50,072 bases of DNA, taken from contig JABSQB010000013.1 in NCBI GenBank assembly GCA_013214545.1, forward strand, positions 29,312-79,383, read 5' to 3'. Each line of letters opens with the position of its first letter. Position 1 is the stretch's first letter. Of this stretch, positions 1 through 8,692 are shown one piece after another. The stretch is from Henriciella sp. (GTDB taxonomy: Bacteria; Pseudomonadota; Alphaproteobacteria; Caulobacterales; Hyphomonadaceae). The translations under genes were made by a program, and so were the position numbers. The notes beneath the pieces were generated by a model, which saw only the letters and a program-made list of their open reading frames with translations, had not been told where the DNA came from and made no database searches.

Positions 1-1
1 C

Positions 2-952
2 CGTCTGGTCGCCGAAGCTCATAGCATGACGGCCGCCGCCCGAACCCTGGGCGAATCCACCCCCACTGTCAGTCGCCGGATAAACGATCTTGAGCGCGAG
101 CTTGGGACCAAGCTGTTTCAACGTTCGAAACGCGGGGTCGAGTTAACCGCATCAGGAAAACGTCTGCTTGATCTCGTGCAAAAGATGCAAGGCCTGATCG
201 ACACCGTCGGCGATCAAGTCGCCGAGAGTGACACGAGCATTTCGGGCGCCGTGAAAATCATCGCAGGCGATGGATTGGGCCCCTTTTGGGTTGCGCGGCA
301 TTTGCCTGAGTTTCACAAATCGGTCCCGAACGTTCAGATCGACCTGGAGATCGGCCTTGCCGAGGAAGAAGTCGTTCACCGCGAGGCCGACGTTGCCATC
401 GTTTTCCAAAAACCGACCCACCCGGATATTATCGCACAGCGCCTGGGGACGCTGCATTATCTCTGCTTCGCGTCCCGGGACTACATTGAAAAGAAGGGGC
501 ATCCGCAGTCGATTTTCGACATTCAAGACCACCAATTGCTGATGCACACGGCCTATGTTCACCAGGTTGAACGATGGTCGAAGAATATCAAAGAGCTGAA
601 GGATTTTGTCGACTATTCGGTGATCACAAATTCCGGGACCGCCTTGATCACCTTGGCTGCGAATGCCGGTGGCATCGCCGTTTTGCCGAGCTATATCGCC
701 GACGTTGAACCAGACCTCGTGCCTCTGCACCTGCCGGCGCTTGCCCCGATTCAGTTCTGGCTAACTTATACTGAACGCGTGCGCCGAAATCCGGCTGGAA
801 TGGCCGCGATTGAGTGGCTTCTCTCCATTTTCAACAATCAGGAACACAAGTGGTTCCAGTCTGATTTTCTCCACCCCGACAAGATCAAAGCCGCGGGCAA
901 AGGGCTGGACACGGAAGAATTGTTTGGATTGTCGTCCAGCATCCAGATCTGA
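2..952 (+). CDS. LysR-family transcriptional regulator (5' end outside window)
   Basis: The frame is open from base 2, and the first in-frame Met (base 26) lies inside the helix-turn-helix: the residues before it read RLVAEAHS and continue into MTAAARTLG, the usual LysR recognition region. The true start is therefore upstream of the window. The visible part holds the rest of the winged HTH (TPTVSRRINDLERELG, then LFQR), a linker helix and a substrate-binding-like effector domain. The ligand and targets are unknown. The C-terminus runs about 20-30 residues past the usual LysR end. It converges on the receiver gene at 997 with a 44-base gap, so no target gene is evident in view. Confidence 0.9.
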   Translation, partial: RLVAEAHSMTAAARTLGESTPTVSRRINDLERELGTKLFQRSKRGVELTASGKRLLDLVQKMQGLIDTVGDQVAESDTSISGAVKIIAGDGLGPFWVARHLPEFHKSVPNVQIDLEIGLAEEEVVHREADVAIVFQKPTHPDIIAQRLGTLHYLCFASRDYIEKKGHPQSIFDIQDHQLLMHTAYVHQVERWSKNIKELKDFVDYSVITNSGTALITLAANAGGIAVLPSYIADVEPDLVPLHLPALAPIQFWLTYTERVRRNPAGMAAIEWLLSIFNNQEHKWFQSDFLHPDKIKAAGKGLDTEELFGLSSSIQI

Positions 953-996
953 AGCAGAGGGGCGTTTCCAGCGCGCTTAGATGAGCGATCGCCAAA

Positions 997-1398
997 TTAA
1001 TTGATCGTGTTGGAAATCATCCGGATCAGCGCTTCCGGCGTTGCGGGTTTTTCCAGGACTTCGGCAAAGCCAGCAGAACGCGCGCGATCGAGCAGCGAGT
1101 CTGAGTAATAGCCGGTAATCATGATGGCGGGCGTCGTGTCATTCCCAGCCCGCAAGCGCCGCATGACCTCAAGCCCGTCAAGGCGGGGCATCTTGTAGTC
1201 GATCAGCAGGCAATCGCCGCCATGTCGCCCTTGCAGGGTGAGGAATTCAGTCCCACTGCGATAGGCGTCTATCTGGAACCCCCGCGCCCTCAGCAGCATC
1301 GTCATTGAGCGACGCACGTTTTCATCGTCTTCGATCAGAACCAATCTGGAAGACTGTGCGTGCAGATCGCGGGCGGAAAGGGCGGAATTGGCCTGCAT
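997..1398 (-). CDS. Single-domain response regulator receiver protein (possible FixT-like modulator)
   Basis: This 133-aa protein is only a CheY-like receiver. It has the acidic pocket IEDDE (about 22-26), the phosphoacceptor Asp67 in LIDYKMP, a Thr/Ser-region MITGYY and the conserved Lys in EKPAT. There is no output domain. It follows fixJ by 53 bases on the same strand, so it is probably the last gene of the fixL operon. In Sinorhizobium and Caulobacter, FixT is a small receiver-like protein that inhibits FixL, and position and size fit such a role here. Only one Cys is present (Cys63), which argues against an Fe-S centre of the Caulobacter FixT type carried by this protein alone. It could instead be a phosphate sink. 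No strong ribosome site precedes the ATG. Confidence 0.85.
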   Translation of the reverse strand: MQANSALSARDLHAQSSRLVLIEDDENVRRSMTMLLRARGFQIDAYRSGTEFLTLQGRHGGDCLLIDYKMPRLDGLEVMRRLRAGNDTTPAIMITGYYSDSLLDRARSAGFAEVLEKPATPEALIRMISNTIN

Positions 1399-1451
1399 GG
1401 CTTACGGGTACAATAGAGTGGGTGACACGTCTCTAGGTAGTGTTCCGCAGC

Positions 1452-2066
1452 CTATTCCGAACCCAGGCCGGCAACGAAAGCCAGGCGCAAGGCAGAGGAC
1501 AGACTGTCGGCATCTAGTTTTTCCATCATATGCGCGCGATGGATTTCCACGGTGCGCGGCGAGATCGAAAGTGCCTGCGCGATGCCTTTATTGGTCAGGC
1601 CGTCGACTAGGCATTCAAGAACTTCTTTTTCGCGCGGGGTAAGCGCGGTCAGTTTGGCTTGCGCATCCTTGCTCCGGCGATCATCTGCAGATTGCGTTTC
1701 GAGCTGCTCGAAAGCGTTCTCGATCGCCGAGACGAGCGTTTGTTTTTCATAGGGCTTTTCAAGGAACTCGATGGCGCCGCGCTTCATCGCCTCGACCGCG
1801 ACCGGGACGTCACCATGCCCGGTCAGGACAATCACAGGCATCTTCACACCGCGCTGATTGAGGGCATTTTGAACAGCAAGGCCGTCCATGCCTGGCATAC
1901 GCACGTCGAGCAGAATGCAGCCCTCATTGTCCGCGCTTACCTGTTCGAGGAACGTCATGCCATCAGGAAACGTTTTTACCAGGAATCCGGCATGCCGCAG
2001 CATGAAACTGGCGGAGTGCCGGATCGCCTCGTCATCATCGACGAGAAAGATCGTGCGATTGCTCAT
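1452..2066 (-). CDS. fixJ: FixJ-type two-component response regulator
   Basis: The product is 204 aa, the usual FixJ length. It has a receiver domain (acidic residues in VDDDE, phospho-Asp54 in LLDVRMPGMDG, Lys in LEKPYEK) and a C-terminal LuxR/GerE helix-turn-helix (LTPREKEVLECLVDGLTNKGIAQAL... then SPRTVEIHRA). FixJ proteins are phosphorylated by FixL under low oxygen and activate fixK and oxidase genes. The reading frame is open upstream to 2267, but the ATG at 2066 gives the canonical N-terminus MSNRTIFLVDDD and lies one base after the fixL stop, which fits translational coupling. It is very likely the partner of the kinase immediately upstream. Confidence 0.95.
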   Translation of the reverse strand: MSNRTIFLVDDDEAIRHSASFMLRHAGFLVKTFPDGMTFLEQVSADNEGCILLDVRMPGMDGLAVQNALNQRGVKMPVIVLTGHGDVPVAVEAMKRGAIEFLEKPYEKQTLVSAIENAFEQLETQSADDRRSKDAQAKLTALTPREKEVLECLVDGLTNKGIAQALSISPRTVEIHRAHMMEKLDADSLSSALRLAFVAGLGSE

Positions 2067-2067
2067 G

Positions 2068-3228
2068 TCATTCCTCTCCCTGTGCCAGGCGAAGGGTGAA
2101 TTTAAAGGCGGCGCCGCCTTTTTCCGATGGCTCATATTCGATGTCGGTGCCGTGCGCATCGAGAATGGTCTGGCAAATCGACAGGCCGAGTCCCATGCCG
2201 CCGACTTTGGAACTGTTAAAGGCATCAAATGGCGACGTGTCGCCTTGCCCCTGATAGCCAGGACCATTGTCTTCGACTGTGATCAAGGCGAGACAATCCT
2301 CCAATTCCGCGCGGATCCAGACCTGCGGGTTCGCTGTGTCTGAAAGGGCTTCAATGGCATTGCGGACCAGGTTCACAATCACCTGACGCAATTGCAGCCG
2401 GTCTGCCAGCAGGGCTGGGAAATCCTCCGGCACGCGCGAAATGACCCGTGCCAGCTGACTCTCAATGCCGACCTTGGCCAGCGAGATGGCATCATCAACA
2501 ACATCCTGAAGGTGAACTGATCTCAGATCGAGCTCGCCGCGAGACACATAATCGCGCAATCTTCGCACAATCTGGCCGGCGCGAATCGATTGAGTCGCGG
2601 CGGCGTCCAGAGCTTCCTGGATAAAGGCGAGGGTTTCCGGGTCGGCCTGATCGAGCAAGTCGCGCGCCGCTTCCAGATAGTTGGCCACAGCCGTGAGCGG
2701 TTGGTTTAGCTCGTGCGCCATGGCAGAAGCCATCGTACCAACCGCGCTGAGACGAGAGAAATTGGCGAGCTCCACCTGCATTTCATTGAGACGCAAGGCG
2801 TTCGCTTGTTGCTCCGACATATCGCGGACATAGCCTGTAAACAGGCGCCTCCCGCGAACATTCGCCTCGCCGATCTTGAGCTCGACCGGGATTTTACTGC
2901 CATCGGCAAGCCGAGCTTCGACGATCCGGCCAATACCGATAATCTGCTTTTCGCCAGTCGCGAGATAATTGGTGATGTATTGATCGTGATGTGCGTGATC
3001 CGCGCCTGCCATCAGGACCGAGACATTCTGACCGGCAATCTCATTGGCTTTGTAACCGAACAGTCTTTCGGCCGCTGCGCTGAAGGCGAGGATTTGTCCC
3101 GTCTCATCGATCACGATCATCGCGTCCGGAACAGATGCGAGAATGGACTGCATCAGCAGTTCCAGAGACTCCTTGTCTCCATAACTAACGGATGAATCCT
3201 GAAGGATCGGGGAATCGGGCTCTGACAT
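2068..3228 (-). CDS. fixL: FixL-type oxygen-sensing histidine kinase
   Basis: Soluble sensor kinase with one PAS domain and an HisKA/HATPase core. The PAS domain keeps the FixL heme signature: HHDQYI, whose second His aligns with the proximal heme ligand (His200 of Bradyrhizobium FixL), and IIGIGRIV, whose Arg aligns with Arg220 of the oxygen switch. The H-box is AMAHELNQPL, followed by N-box NLVRNAIEAL and G-boxes DNGPGYQG and GMGLGLS. No membrane segments are seen, unlike S. meliloti FixL. The frame is open to an ATG at 3258, but the ATG at 3228 has AAAGG seven bases upstream, so I chose it (386 aa). It should sense oxygen and phosphorylate the adjacent FixJ. Confidence 0.95.
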   Translation of the reverse strand: MSEPDSPILQDSSVSYGDKESLELLMQSILASVPDAMIVIDETGQILAFSAAAERLFGYKANEIAGQNVSVLMAGADHAHHDQYITNYLATGEKQIIGIGRIVEARLADGSKIPVELKIGEANVRGRRLFTGYVRDMSEQQANALRLNEMQVELANFSRLSAVGTMASAMAHELNQPLTAVANYLEAARDLLDQADPETLAFIQEALDAAATQSIRAGQIVRRLRDYVSRGELDLRSVHLQDVVDDAISLAKVGIESQLARVISRVPEDFPALLADRLQLRQVIVNLVRNAIEALSDTANPQVWIRAELEDCLALITVEDNGPGYQGQGDTSPFDAFNSSKVGGMGLGLSICQTILDAHGTDIEYEPSEKGGAAFKFTLRLAQGEE

Positions 3229-3270
3229 CAGCCAACCTTTGTAGCGGGCGTCAGGCATGGATCAATCCAA

Positions 3271-3528
3271 TCAGGAAGCGACAGAGCGCCGCTTCGCAAC
3301 CTGATCAAAAGCTGCAAGCGCGACGATGATCAGACCGGCGGCGAGCATGTAGCAGCCCCAGCAATGAGCGCGCTCCAACCAGCTGGCATTGCCGAGCGCG
3401 ATATTGATCGTCTCACCGTTGCAAGTGGGCAGCGACAAGAGTGGGATTGAGCCCATATGCAGCCAGGTTTTGATGCCGCCGATTACGATCATCGCTGCGC
3501 CGATAATGGCTTGCCAGAAGGTCGTCAT
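3271..3528 (-). CDS. Small two-TM membrane protein with Cys/His motif, function unknown
   Basis: This 85-aa protein has two hydrophobic segments (about residues 6-24 and 58-75) joined by a loop with PTCNGET (Cys36) and ERAHCWGCY (His55, Cys56, Cys59). The Cys/His spacing suggests metal or redox binding, but I do not recognise the family. The frame is open to 3735, into ccoN, but the ATG at 3528 starts a typical membrane protein N-terminus. It ends 42 bases before the preferred fixL start and points the same way, so it is probably the first gene of the fixLJ operon. It is divergent from ccoN, so it may be tied to low-oxygen respiration. Function not assigned. Confidence 0.7.
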   Translation of the reverse strand: MTTFWQAIIGAAMIVIGGIKTWLHMGSIPLLSLPTCNGETINIALGNASWLERAHCWGCYMLAAGLIIVALAAFDQVAKRRSVAS

Positions 3529-3688
3529 GTCACGTGTCCGCTCGTTTTCATTGGCTTCCGTATTTACCCGGTGCGGCCCGGACGCACATAGGGGATATCC
3601 CTTATTCAGGCCAACCACGGCCAAAGTTATGCATCGCTCGAAGCTGAAACCGCTCCTTTTGGGGCCGTGACGGAGGTGTAATTCGGCG
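3529..3688. promoter_or_regulatory. Divergent intergenic region between the fixLJ operon and ccoN
   Basis: These 160 bases must hold the start signals for both the fixL operon (minus) and ccoNOQP (plus). I see a perfect 10-base palindrome GGGATATCCC at 3592-3601 and a direct repeat GGCCAA-N4-GGCCAA at 3609-3624. GGAGG at 3672-3676 lies 12 bases before the ccoN ATG. I looked for an FNR/FixK box (TTGAT-N4-ATCAA) and found none. Which element, if any, is the regulator site cannot be settled by eye. Confidence 0.45.
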
Positions 3689-5377
3689 ATGACTGAAACT
3701 ATTGGGGCCACACGGCGCAGTAACAATACCAGCATATTGGGGGTCGGAGCACTGACGAGTGTGTTCCTGTTCCTGGCCTTGCTGATGGCAACCTATTCCA
3801 AGGATGCCGGCATGGAATATCAGGCGCTGACCTTCCTGCTGCTCGCGGGCGTCTTCGTGATCGGCATGGCGCTTTGGGTAGGCGGTCTGGTTGACCGCGA
3901 TCCGTTCGATGAAAGCGAGTATGAAAACACGCTGATCAAGTTCGGGGTTGCTGCCTCCATGTTTTGGGGGATTGCCGGACTGCTGGTTGGCGTGGTCATC
4001 GCTTTGCAGCTGACCTGGCCAACGATTTTCTATTTCCCTGAACTCGGCTGGACCAATTTCGGACGCCTTCGCCCGCTGCATACCAGCGCGGTGATCTTTG
4101 CGTTTGGCGGGAACGTATTGCTGGCAACCAGTTTCTACGTCGTACAGCGTACGTGTCGGACGCGCCTTGCTGGCGGGATGTGGCCCTGGTTCGTTTTCTG
4201 GGGCTATCAGATCTTCATCGTGCTGGCCGCAACCGGCTATTTAATGGGGGTCACTCAATCCAAGGAATACGCTGAGCCAGAATGGTATGTCGACCTGTGG
4301 CTGACCCTGGTCTGGGTCGTCTATTTGCTCGTCTTCCTGGGCACTCTGTGGAAGCGCAAAGAGCCGCATATCTACGTTGCCAACTGGTTCTTCCTGTCCT
4401 TCATCGTCACCATCGCGATGCTGCACATCGTCAATAACCTGTCCATTCCGGTCAGCCTGACGGGCTCTAAATCGGTGCAGGTCTTTGCCGGGGTGCAGGA
4501 TGCGATGACGCAGTGGTGGTACGGCCACAACGCCGTGGGCTTCTTCCTGACCACAGGATTCCTAGCGATCATGTACTATTTTATTCCGAAGCGTGTGAAC
4601 CGGCCGGTCTTCTCTTACCGCCTGTCGATCGTGCACTTCTGGTCGCTCATCTTCATCTATATCTGGGCGGGTCCGCACCACCTGCACTATACAGCGCTGC
4701 CGCAATGGGCGCAGACGCTTGGCATGACTTTCTCAGTGATGCTGTGGATGCCGAGCTGGGGCGGCATGATCAACGGCGTGATGACGCTCTCAGGTGCGTG
4801 GGACAAGCTGCGCACAGACCCAGTGGTCCGGATGATGGTCGTCTCGCTCGCCTTCTATGGCATGTCGACCTTTGAAGGCCCGCTCATGTCTGTCCGCGCA
4901 GTGAACTCGCTCAGCCACTATACTGAATGGGGCATTGGCCACGTGCATTCCGGTGCGCTCGGCTGGGTCGGCTATATCAGCTTCGGCGCGCTCTACTGCC
5001 TGGTGCCCTGGCTGTATAAGAAGAAGGGCCTGTTCTCCAAATCGCTGGTTGAATGGCACTTCTGGATCTCCACGATCGGCATCATTTTCTACATGGTTTC
5101 CATGTGGTTCGCCGGGATCATGGAAGGCCTGATGTGGCGCGCCTATAACGAGTATGGCTTCCTCGAATACAGCTTTGTGGAAACTGTTGAGGCCAAGCAT
5201 ATCAGCTACATGATCCGCGCTCTTGGAGGTCTGCTCTATTTCAGTGGCGCAGCGATCATGGCCTATAACCTGATCCGCACCGCGCTTGGGCACGGCGAAG
5301 CCGAAAACCTCGAGACAACCAACGATCCTTACGCACAACCAGAGCCACGCGCCGCTGCGCTGGCGCCTGCTGAATAG
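3689..5377 (+). CDS. ccoN: cbb3-type cytochrome c oxidase subunit I
   Basis: The 562-aa polytopic membrane protein is the catalytic subunit of the high-affinity cbb3 oxidase, which reduces oxygen to water and pumps protons at low oxygen. Visible landmarks are [13 protein letters not shown] (low-spin heme His), [17 protein letters not shown] (CuB His and active-site Tyr region), [10 protein letters not shown] (the two further CuB His) and [10 protein letters not shown] (heme ligands near the C-terminus). The N-terminus contains an extra hydrophobic hairpin before the core, a common CcoN variant. It starts 160 bases from the divergent fixL operon and is followed after 15 bases by ccoO. The ATG at 3689 has GGAGG 12 bases upstream. 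Confidence 0.97.
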   Translation: MTETIGATRRSNNTSILGVGALTSVFLFLALLMATYSKDAGMEYQALTFLLLAGVFVIGMALWVGGLVDRDPFDESEYENTLIKFGVAASMFWGIAGLLVGVVIALQLTWPTIFYFPELGWTNFGRLRPLHTSAVIFAFGGNVLLATSFYVVQRTCRTRLAGGMWPWFVFWGYQIFIVLAATGYLMGVTQSKEYAEPEWYVDLWLTLVWVVYLLVFLGTLWKRKEPHIYVANWFFLSFIVTIAMLHIVNNLSIPVSLTGSKSVQVFAGVQDAMTQWWYGHNAVGFFLTTGFLAIMYYFIPKRVNRPVFSYRLSIVHFWSLIFIYIWAGPHHLHYTALPQWAQTLGMTFSVMLWMPSWGGMINGVMTLSGAWDKLRTDPVVRMMVVSLAFYGMSTFEGPLMSVRAVNSLSHYTEWGIGHVHSGALGWVGYISFGALYCLVPWLYKKKGLFSKSLVEWHFWISTIGIIFYMVSMWFAGIMEGLMWRAYNEYGFLEYSFVETVEAKHISYMIRALGGLLYFSGAAIMAYNLIRTALGHGEAENLETTNDPYAQPEPRAAALAPAE

Positions 5378-5392
5378 GAGGCCCGGAGTATC

Positions 5393-6163
5393 ATGGGACT
5401 GATGAACAATCACGGCGTTCTGGAACGCCACTCTTTGCTCCTCACCATCGGCATTCTGGTCGTGGTCTCGATTGGCGGGATCATCCAAATGGCTCCGCTG
5501 ATGTACATGGACAACACAATCGAGAAAGTGGACGGCATGCGGCCGTACACGCCACTCGAACTGAAAGGCCGGGACATTTACATCCGCGAAGGGTGCTATG
5601 TCTGCCACAGCCAAATGGTCCGTCCGCTGCGCGACGAAGTCGAACGCTACGGTCATTACTCTCTGGCGGCTGAGTCCATGTATGATCACCCCTTCCAGTG
5701 GGGATCGAAGCGAACCGGTCCTGACCTCGCCCGGGTTGGCGGCAAGTATTCTGCAGAATGGCAGGTGGATCACCTGATCGATCCACGCGCTCTGGTGCCA
5801 GAAAGCATCATGCCGCCTTACGCCTTCCTGATGGACAAGAAGCTGAGATATGACGGCATCGAAGACCGCTTGCGCACTGAGCGTCTCGTCGGCGTGCCTT
5901 ACTCAGATGAGATGATCGAGAACGCTAAGGGTCATATTCTGGCCCAGGCTGATCCGAACGATAAAGGCTTCGATTATTATGACAGCCTGATGGGGCTGTA
6001 CGAAGCTGAAGCGGGACGCGAAGGCACGGTCGAAGCCCGCGACTGGGACGGCAATCCGGATGAAATCACCGAGATGGATGCGCTCGTCGCATACCTTCAG
6101 ATGACTGGCACTCTGGTCGACTTCTCGACCTATGAGGCCGACGATCTTGGCAACCGGCGATAG
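5393..6163 (+). CDS. ccoO: cbb3-type cytochrome c oxidase subunit II, monoheme cytochrome c
   Basis: The 256-aa CcoO has an N-terminal membrane anchor (about residues 15-35) and one c-type heme site CYVCH at residues 68-72, in the typical context [18 protein letters not shown]. It carries electrons from CcoP to CcoN on the periplasmic side. The [16 protein letters not shown] segment ([15 protein letters not shown]) and the late PYAFL/Met region fit the family. A second in-frame ATG lies three codons downstream (MGLMNN), and AGGAGG overlapping the ccoN stop region can serve either. The order N-O-Q-P is the canonical operon. Confidence 0.97.
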   Translation: MGLMNNHGVLERHSLLLTIGILVVVSIGGIIQMAPLMYMDNTIEKVDGMRPYTPLELKGRDIYIREGCYVCHSQMVRPLRDEVERYGHYSLAAESMYDHPFQWGSKRTGPDLARVGGKYSAEWQVDHLIDPRALVPESIMPPYAFLMDKKLRYDGIEDRLRTERLVGVPYSDEMIENAKGHILAQADPNDKGFDYYDSLMGLYEAEAGREGTVEARDWDGNPDEITEMDALVAYLQMTGTLVDFSTYEADDLGNRR

Positions 6164-6175
6164 GGGAGGGCGATA

Positions 6176-6343
6176 ATGTACGAGATACTCGCAAGCTTCG
6201 CGCAAACAGGAGGGCTAGTCTATTTCGTCCTCATGTTTGCTGGTGCCCTGGCTTATGCCCTGTGGCCGCGAAATCAGGAAAAATTCGATGCCGCTGCGCG
6301 GCTGCCTTTAGATGACGATGGAGGTCCGACCAATGGCCGATGA
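6176..6343 (+). CDS. ccoQ: cbb3 oxidase small subunit CcoQ/FixQ
   Basis: A 55-aa protein beginning MYEILASFAQTGGLVYFVL and continuing through one membrane helix (about residues 14-30) to ALWPRNQEKFDAAARLPL. This is the typical CcoQ pattern: one helix, then a PxNxxxFdxAA-like cytosolic tail. It starts 12 bases after ccoO, with GGGGAGGG just upstream, and its last 11 bases overlap the start of ccoP. CcoQ stabilises the cbb3 complex and the CcoP association. The very short length is normal for the family. Confidence 0.93.
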   Translation: MYEILASFAQTGGLVYFVLMFAGALAYALWPRNQEKFDAAARLPLDDDGGPTNGR

Positions 6344-7217
6344 AATCAAAGACATTGACGATCATAGCGGCATTGAAACCACCGGTCATAGCTGGGACGG
6401 AATCAAGGAGCTGAACAATCCATTGCCGCGTTGGTGGCTGTATGTCTGGTACGGTACGATCATCTGGGCCGTGGTCTATATGGTGTTCATGCCAGCCATT
6501 CCGGCGCTGCCAGGAATGGGCACCAATACGACGGGTCTGCGCAATCACTCTGACCGCGATCTGGTCGCGGCGGCTGTGGCGGATCTCAAAGCGGCCCGGG
6601 TGGAGCAATCTGCAACACTGCTCGAAGCCTCTCTGGAGGAGATTGAAACGGATCGCGGGCTGCAGCAATTCGCGCTGGCAATGGGCGAAAGCCTGTTCGG
6701 TGACAATTGCGCCACCTGTCACGGCGCTGGCGGCCGCGGCGCGATTGGGTATCCGACCCTGGCTGATGATGTCTGGCTCTGGGACGGAACGCTGGATGGG
6801 ATCGAGTATACGCTGCGCCACGGCATTCGTCATGAAGGCGATCTCGATACGCGCTTCTCGCTGATGCCGTCCTTCGGGCGTGATAATCTCCTGTCGACCG
6901 ATGAGATTGATGATCTCACAGATTATGTTCTGCGCGTCTCTGGCCAGGAGCATGATGGCGAAGCAGCAGACCGCGTTGCCGACCTGTATCAACAACAATG
7001 TGCTTCTTGTCATGGCGTGAACGGACAAGGCGATCGCTTGCAAGGCGCGCCGAACCTGACCGACCAGGAATGGCTGTTTGGTGGCTCGCGTGACGCGATC
7101 TACAACACGATCTACAATGCCCGGAATTCGCATATGCCGGCCTGGCAGGATCGTCTGGACGATGCGTCGATCAAGGCTCTGGCTGTCTATGTCCACACAT
7201 TGGGCGGGGGCGAGTAA
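6333..7217 (+). CDS. ccoP: cbb3-type cytochrome c oxidase subunit III, diheme cytochrome c
   Basis: 294-aa membrane-anchored diheme cytochrome c. The N-terminal FixP domain has HSWDGIKELNNPLPRWW followed by one helix (about 36-55). Heme sites are CATCH (126-130) and CASCH (223-227), with likely Met ligands in LMPSFG and HMPAW. It accepts electrons from the bc1 complex or soluble cytochrome and passes them to CcoO. An ATG exists at 6312, but the ATG at 6333 has GGAGG eight bases upstream and gives the normal MADE-type start, so I chose it. The gene overlaps the end of ccoQ, which suggests coupled translation. Confidence 0.97.
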   Translation: MADEIKDIDDHSGIETTGHSWDGIKELNNPLPRWWLYVWYGTIIWAVVYMVFMPAIPALPGMGTNTTGLRNHSDRDLVAAAVADLKAARVEQSATLLEASLEEIETDRGLQQFALAMGESLFGDNCATCHGAGGRGAIGYPTLADDVWLWDGTLDGIEYTLRHGIRHEGDLDTRFSLMPSFGRDNLLSTDEIDDLTDYVLRVSGQEHDGEAADRVADLYQQQCASCHGVNGQGDRLQGAPNLTDQEWLFGGSRDAIYNTIYNARNSHMPAWQDRLDDASIKALAVYVHTLGGGE

Positions 7218-7228
7218 GGCGCACTGTC

Positions 7229-8692
7229 ATGGGACAGACCACGCTGAATATCCATCCGAGTGCGGGCTCGGGCGGCCCAACGCCGCCCCCGCATAAGGAC
7301 CTCTATGCCAAGCGCGAGCAGATTTATCCAAAGCTCGCGCATGGCAAGTTTCGGCTGGTCAAATGGGTCGTTATGGCCGTCACGCTTGGCGTCTATTACC
7401 TGCTGCCCTGGGTCCGCTGGGACCGCGGCGAGGGTATCCCGGATCAGGCTGTTCTGGCTGATTTCCAAAGCGAGAAATTCTATTTCTTCTTCATCGAGAT
7501 CTGGCCGCAGGATATTCACTTCCTGGCCGGTCTGCTCATTCTGGCTGCACTGGGTCTGTTCCTGGTGACCTCCCTCCTGGGACGGGTCTGGTGCGGCTAT
7601 ACCTGTCCGCAAACGGTGTGGACCGATTTGTACATCTGGGTTGAACGCGCCTTTGAGGGCGACCGTGCGGCGCGGATGCGGCTCGACAAAGGAAAATGGA
7701 CGTTCAACAAGGCCTGGCGCAAACTTGGCAAGCACACGATCTGGCTGATCATCGCATTCTGGACCGGCGGCGCCTTTATACTCTACTGGCACGATGCGCC
7801 TATGGTCGCGCAAGGCTGGTTCACGGGCGAGGCTCCACTGTCTGCTTATTGGTTTGCCGGTCTCCTGACGCTGACCACTTATTTCCTCGCCGGATGGATG
7901 CGCGAACAGGTCTGCACGTATATGTGTCCGTGGCCACGTATTCAGGCGGCGCTGACTGATGAGCACGCCCTCAACGTCACTTATCGCTATGATCGCGGAG
8001 AACCACGCGGTCCCAAGCGCAAGTCAGAAAGCTGGGACGAGCGCGGCGATTGTATCGATTGCGATCAATGCGTTCAGGTCTGTCCCGTCGGGATTGATAT
8101 CCGCAATGGGTCTCAGCTGGAGTGCATTCATTGCGCGCTCTGTATTGATGCCTGCGATCAGATGATGACCAAAATCGGTCGGCCAACTGGTCTGATTGCT
8201 TATGACACCGACGTCGCCGTTGCCGCGCGCGCAGCGCATCAAACGCCGCCTCGATATCGCATCTTGCGCTCTCGCACCGTACTCTATACAGTCCTCATCA
8301 GCGCTATCGGCGTGCTGATGATTTGGGGACTTGCCACCAAGGCCACAATCGAGGCCAATGTATTGAAAGACCGCTCCCCACCATTCGTGCAGCTGTCTGA
8401 CGGTAACATTCAGAACGGATATACCCTGAAGCTCGTCAACAAGATCTCTGAGCCGCGAACCATGCAGGTCAGCATTACCGGGATCGAGGGGCTCTCTTAC
8501 AGCGTCATCGGCATGGAACATGAGGGCGCTGAACCCATCGAACTCCCGGTTGAAGCCCATGGCGTGGACCGCTACCGAATTCTGATCAGCGCGCCTGCTG
8601 GCGCCGGTCAGCGCCAGGTCACGATCACAGTGAAAGACACTGAAACTGGCGAAACAGACACCAATCGTGCATCCTTCAGAGGACCAAACTGA
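7229..8692 (+). CDS. ccoG: Cytochrome c oxidase accessory protein CcoG (FixG/RdxA)
   Basis: 487-aa polytopic membrane protein with polyferredoxin features. It has GRVWCGYTCPQTVW and CTYMCPWPRIQ in the membrane part. A cytosolic double 4Fe-4S ferredoxin segment lies at about residues 275-312, with CIDCDQCVQVCPVG and then CIHCALCIDACDQ. A C-terminal Ig-like FixG domain follows. CcoG is known to reduce copper for cbb3 oxidase maturation. It begins 11 bases after ccoP and shares one base with the next gene (TGATG), so ccoGHIS is tightly coupled. Some membrane parts resemble NapH and NosR, but the gene order and length settle the assignment. Confidence 0.96.
   Translation: MGQTTLNIHPSAGSGGPTPPPHKDLYAKREQIYPKLAHGKFRLVKWVVMAVTLGVYYLLPWVRWDRGEGIPDQAVLADFQSEKFYFFFIEIWPQDIHFLAGLLILAALGLFLVTSLLGRVWCGYTCPQTVWTDLYIWVERAFEGDRAARMRLDKGKWTFNKAWRKLGKHTIWLIIAFWTGGAFILYWHDAPMVAQGWFTGEAPLSAYWFAGLLTLTTYFLAGWMREQVCTYMCPWPRIQAALTDEHALNVTYRYDRGEPRGPKRKSESWDERGDCIDCDQCVQVCPVGIDIRNGSQLECIHCALCIDACDQMMTKIGRPTGLIAYDTDVAVAARAAHQTPPRYRILRSRTVLYTVLISAIGVLMIWGLATKATIEANVLKDRSPPFVQLSDGNIQNGYTLKLVNKISEPRTMQVSITGIEGLSYSVIGMEHEGAEPIELPVEAHGVDRYRILISAPAGAGQRQVTITVKDTETGETDTNRASFRGPN

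Noticed and set aside
2067-2267. Longer fixJ start (frame open to 2267)
   Set aside because: The extra residues overlap fixL and do not resemble a receiver; ATG at 2066 gives the standard 204-aa protein.
3592-3601. GGGATATCCC palindrome as a FixJ or FNR site
   Set aside because: It does not match the consensus of either as I know them; kept only as a note in the intergenic region.
4790-5773. 327-codon open frame on the minus strand across ccoN/ccoO
   Set aside because: Antisense to two well-supported oxidase genes; His/Asp-rich composition typical of shadow frames.
6231-7196. 321-codon open frame on the minus strand across ccoQ/ccoP
   Set aside because: Antisense to ccoP with its two heme sites; no family features.
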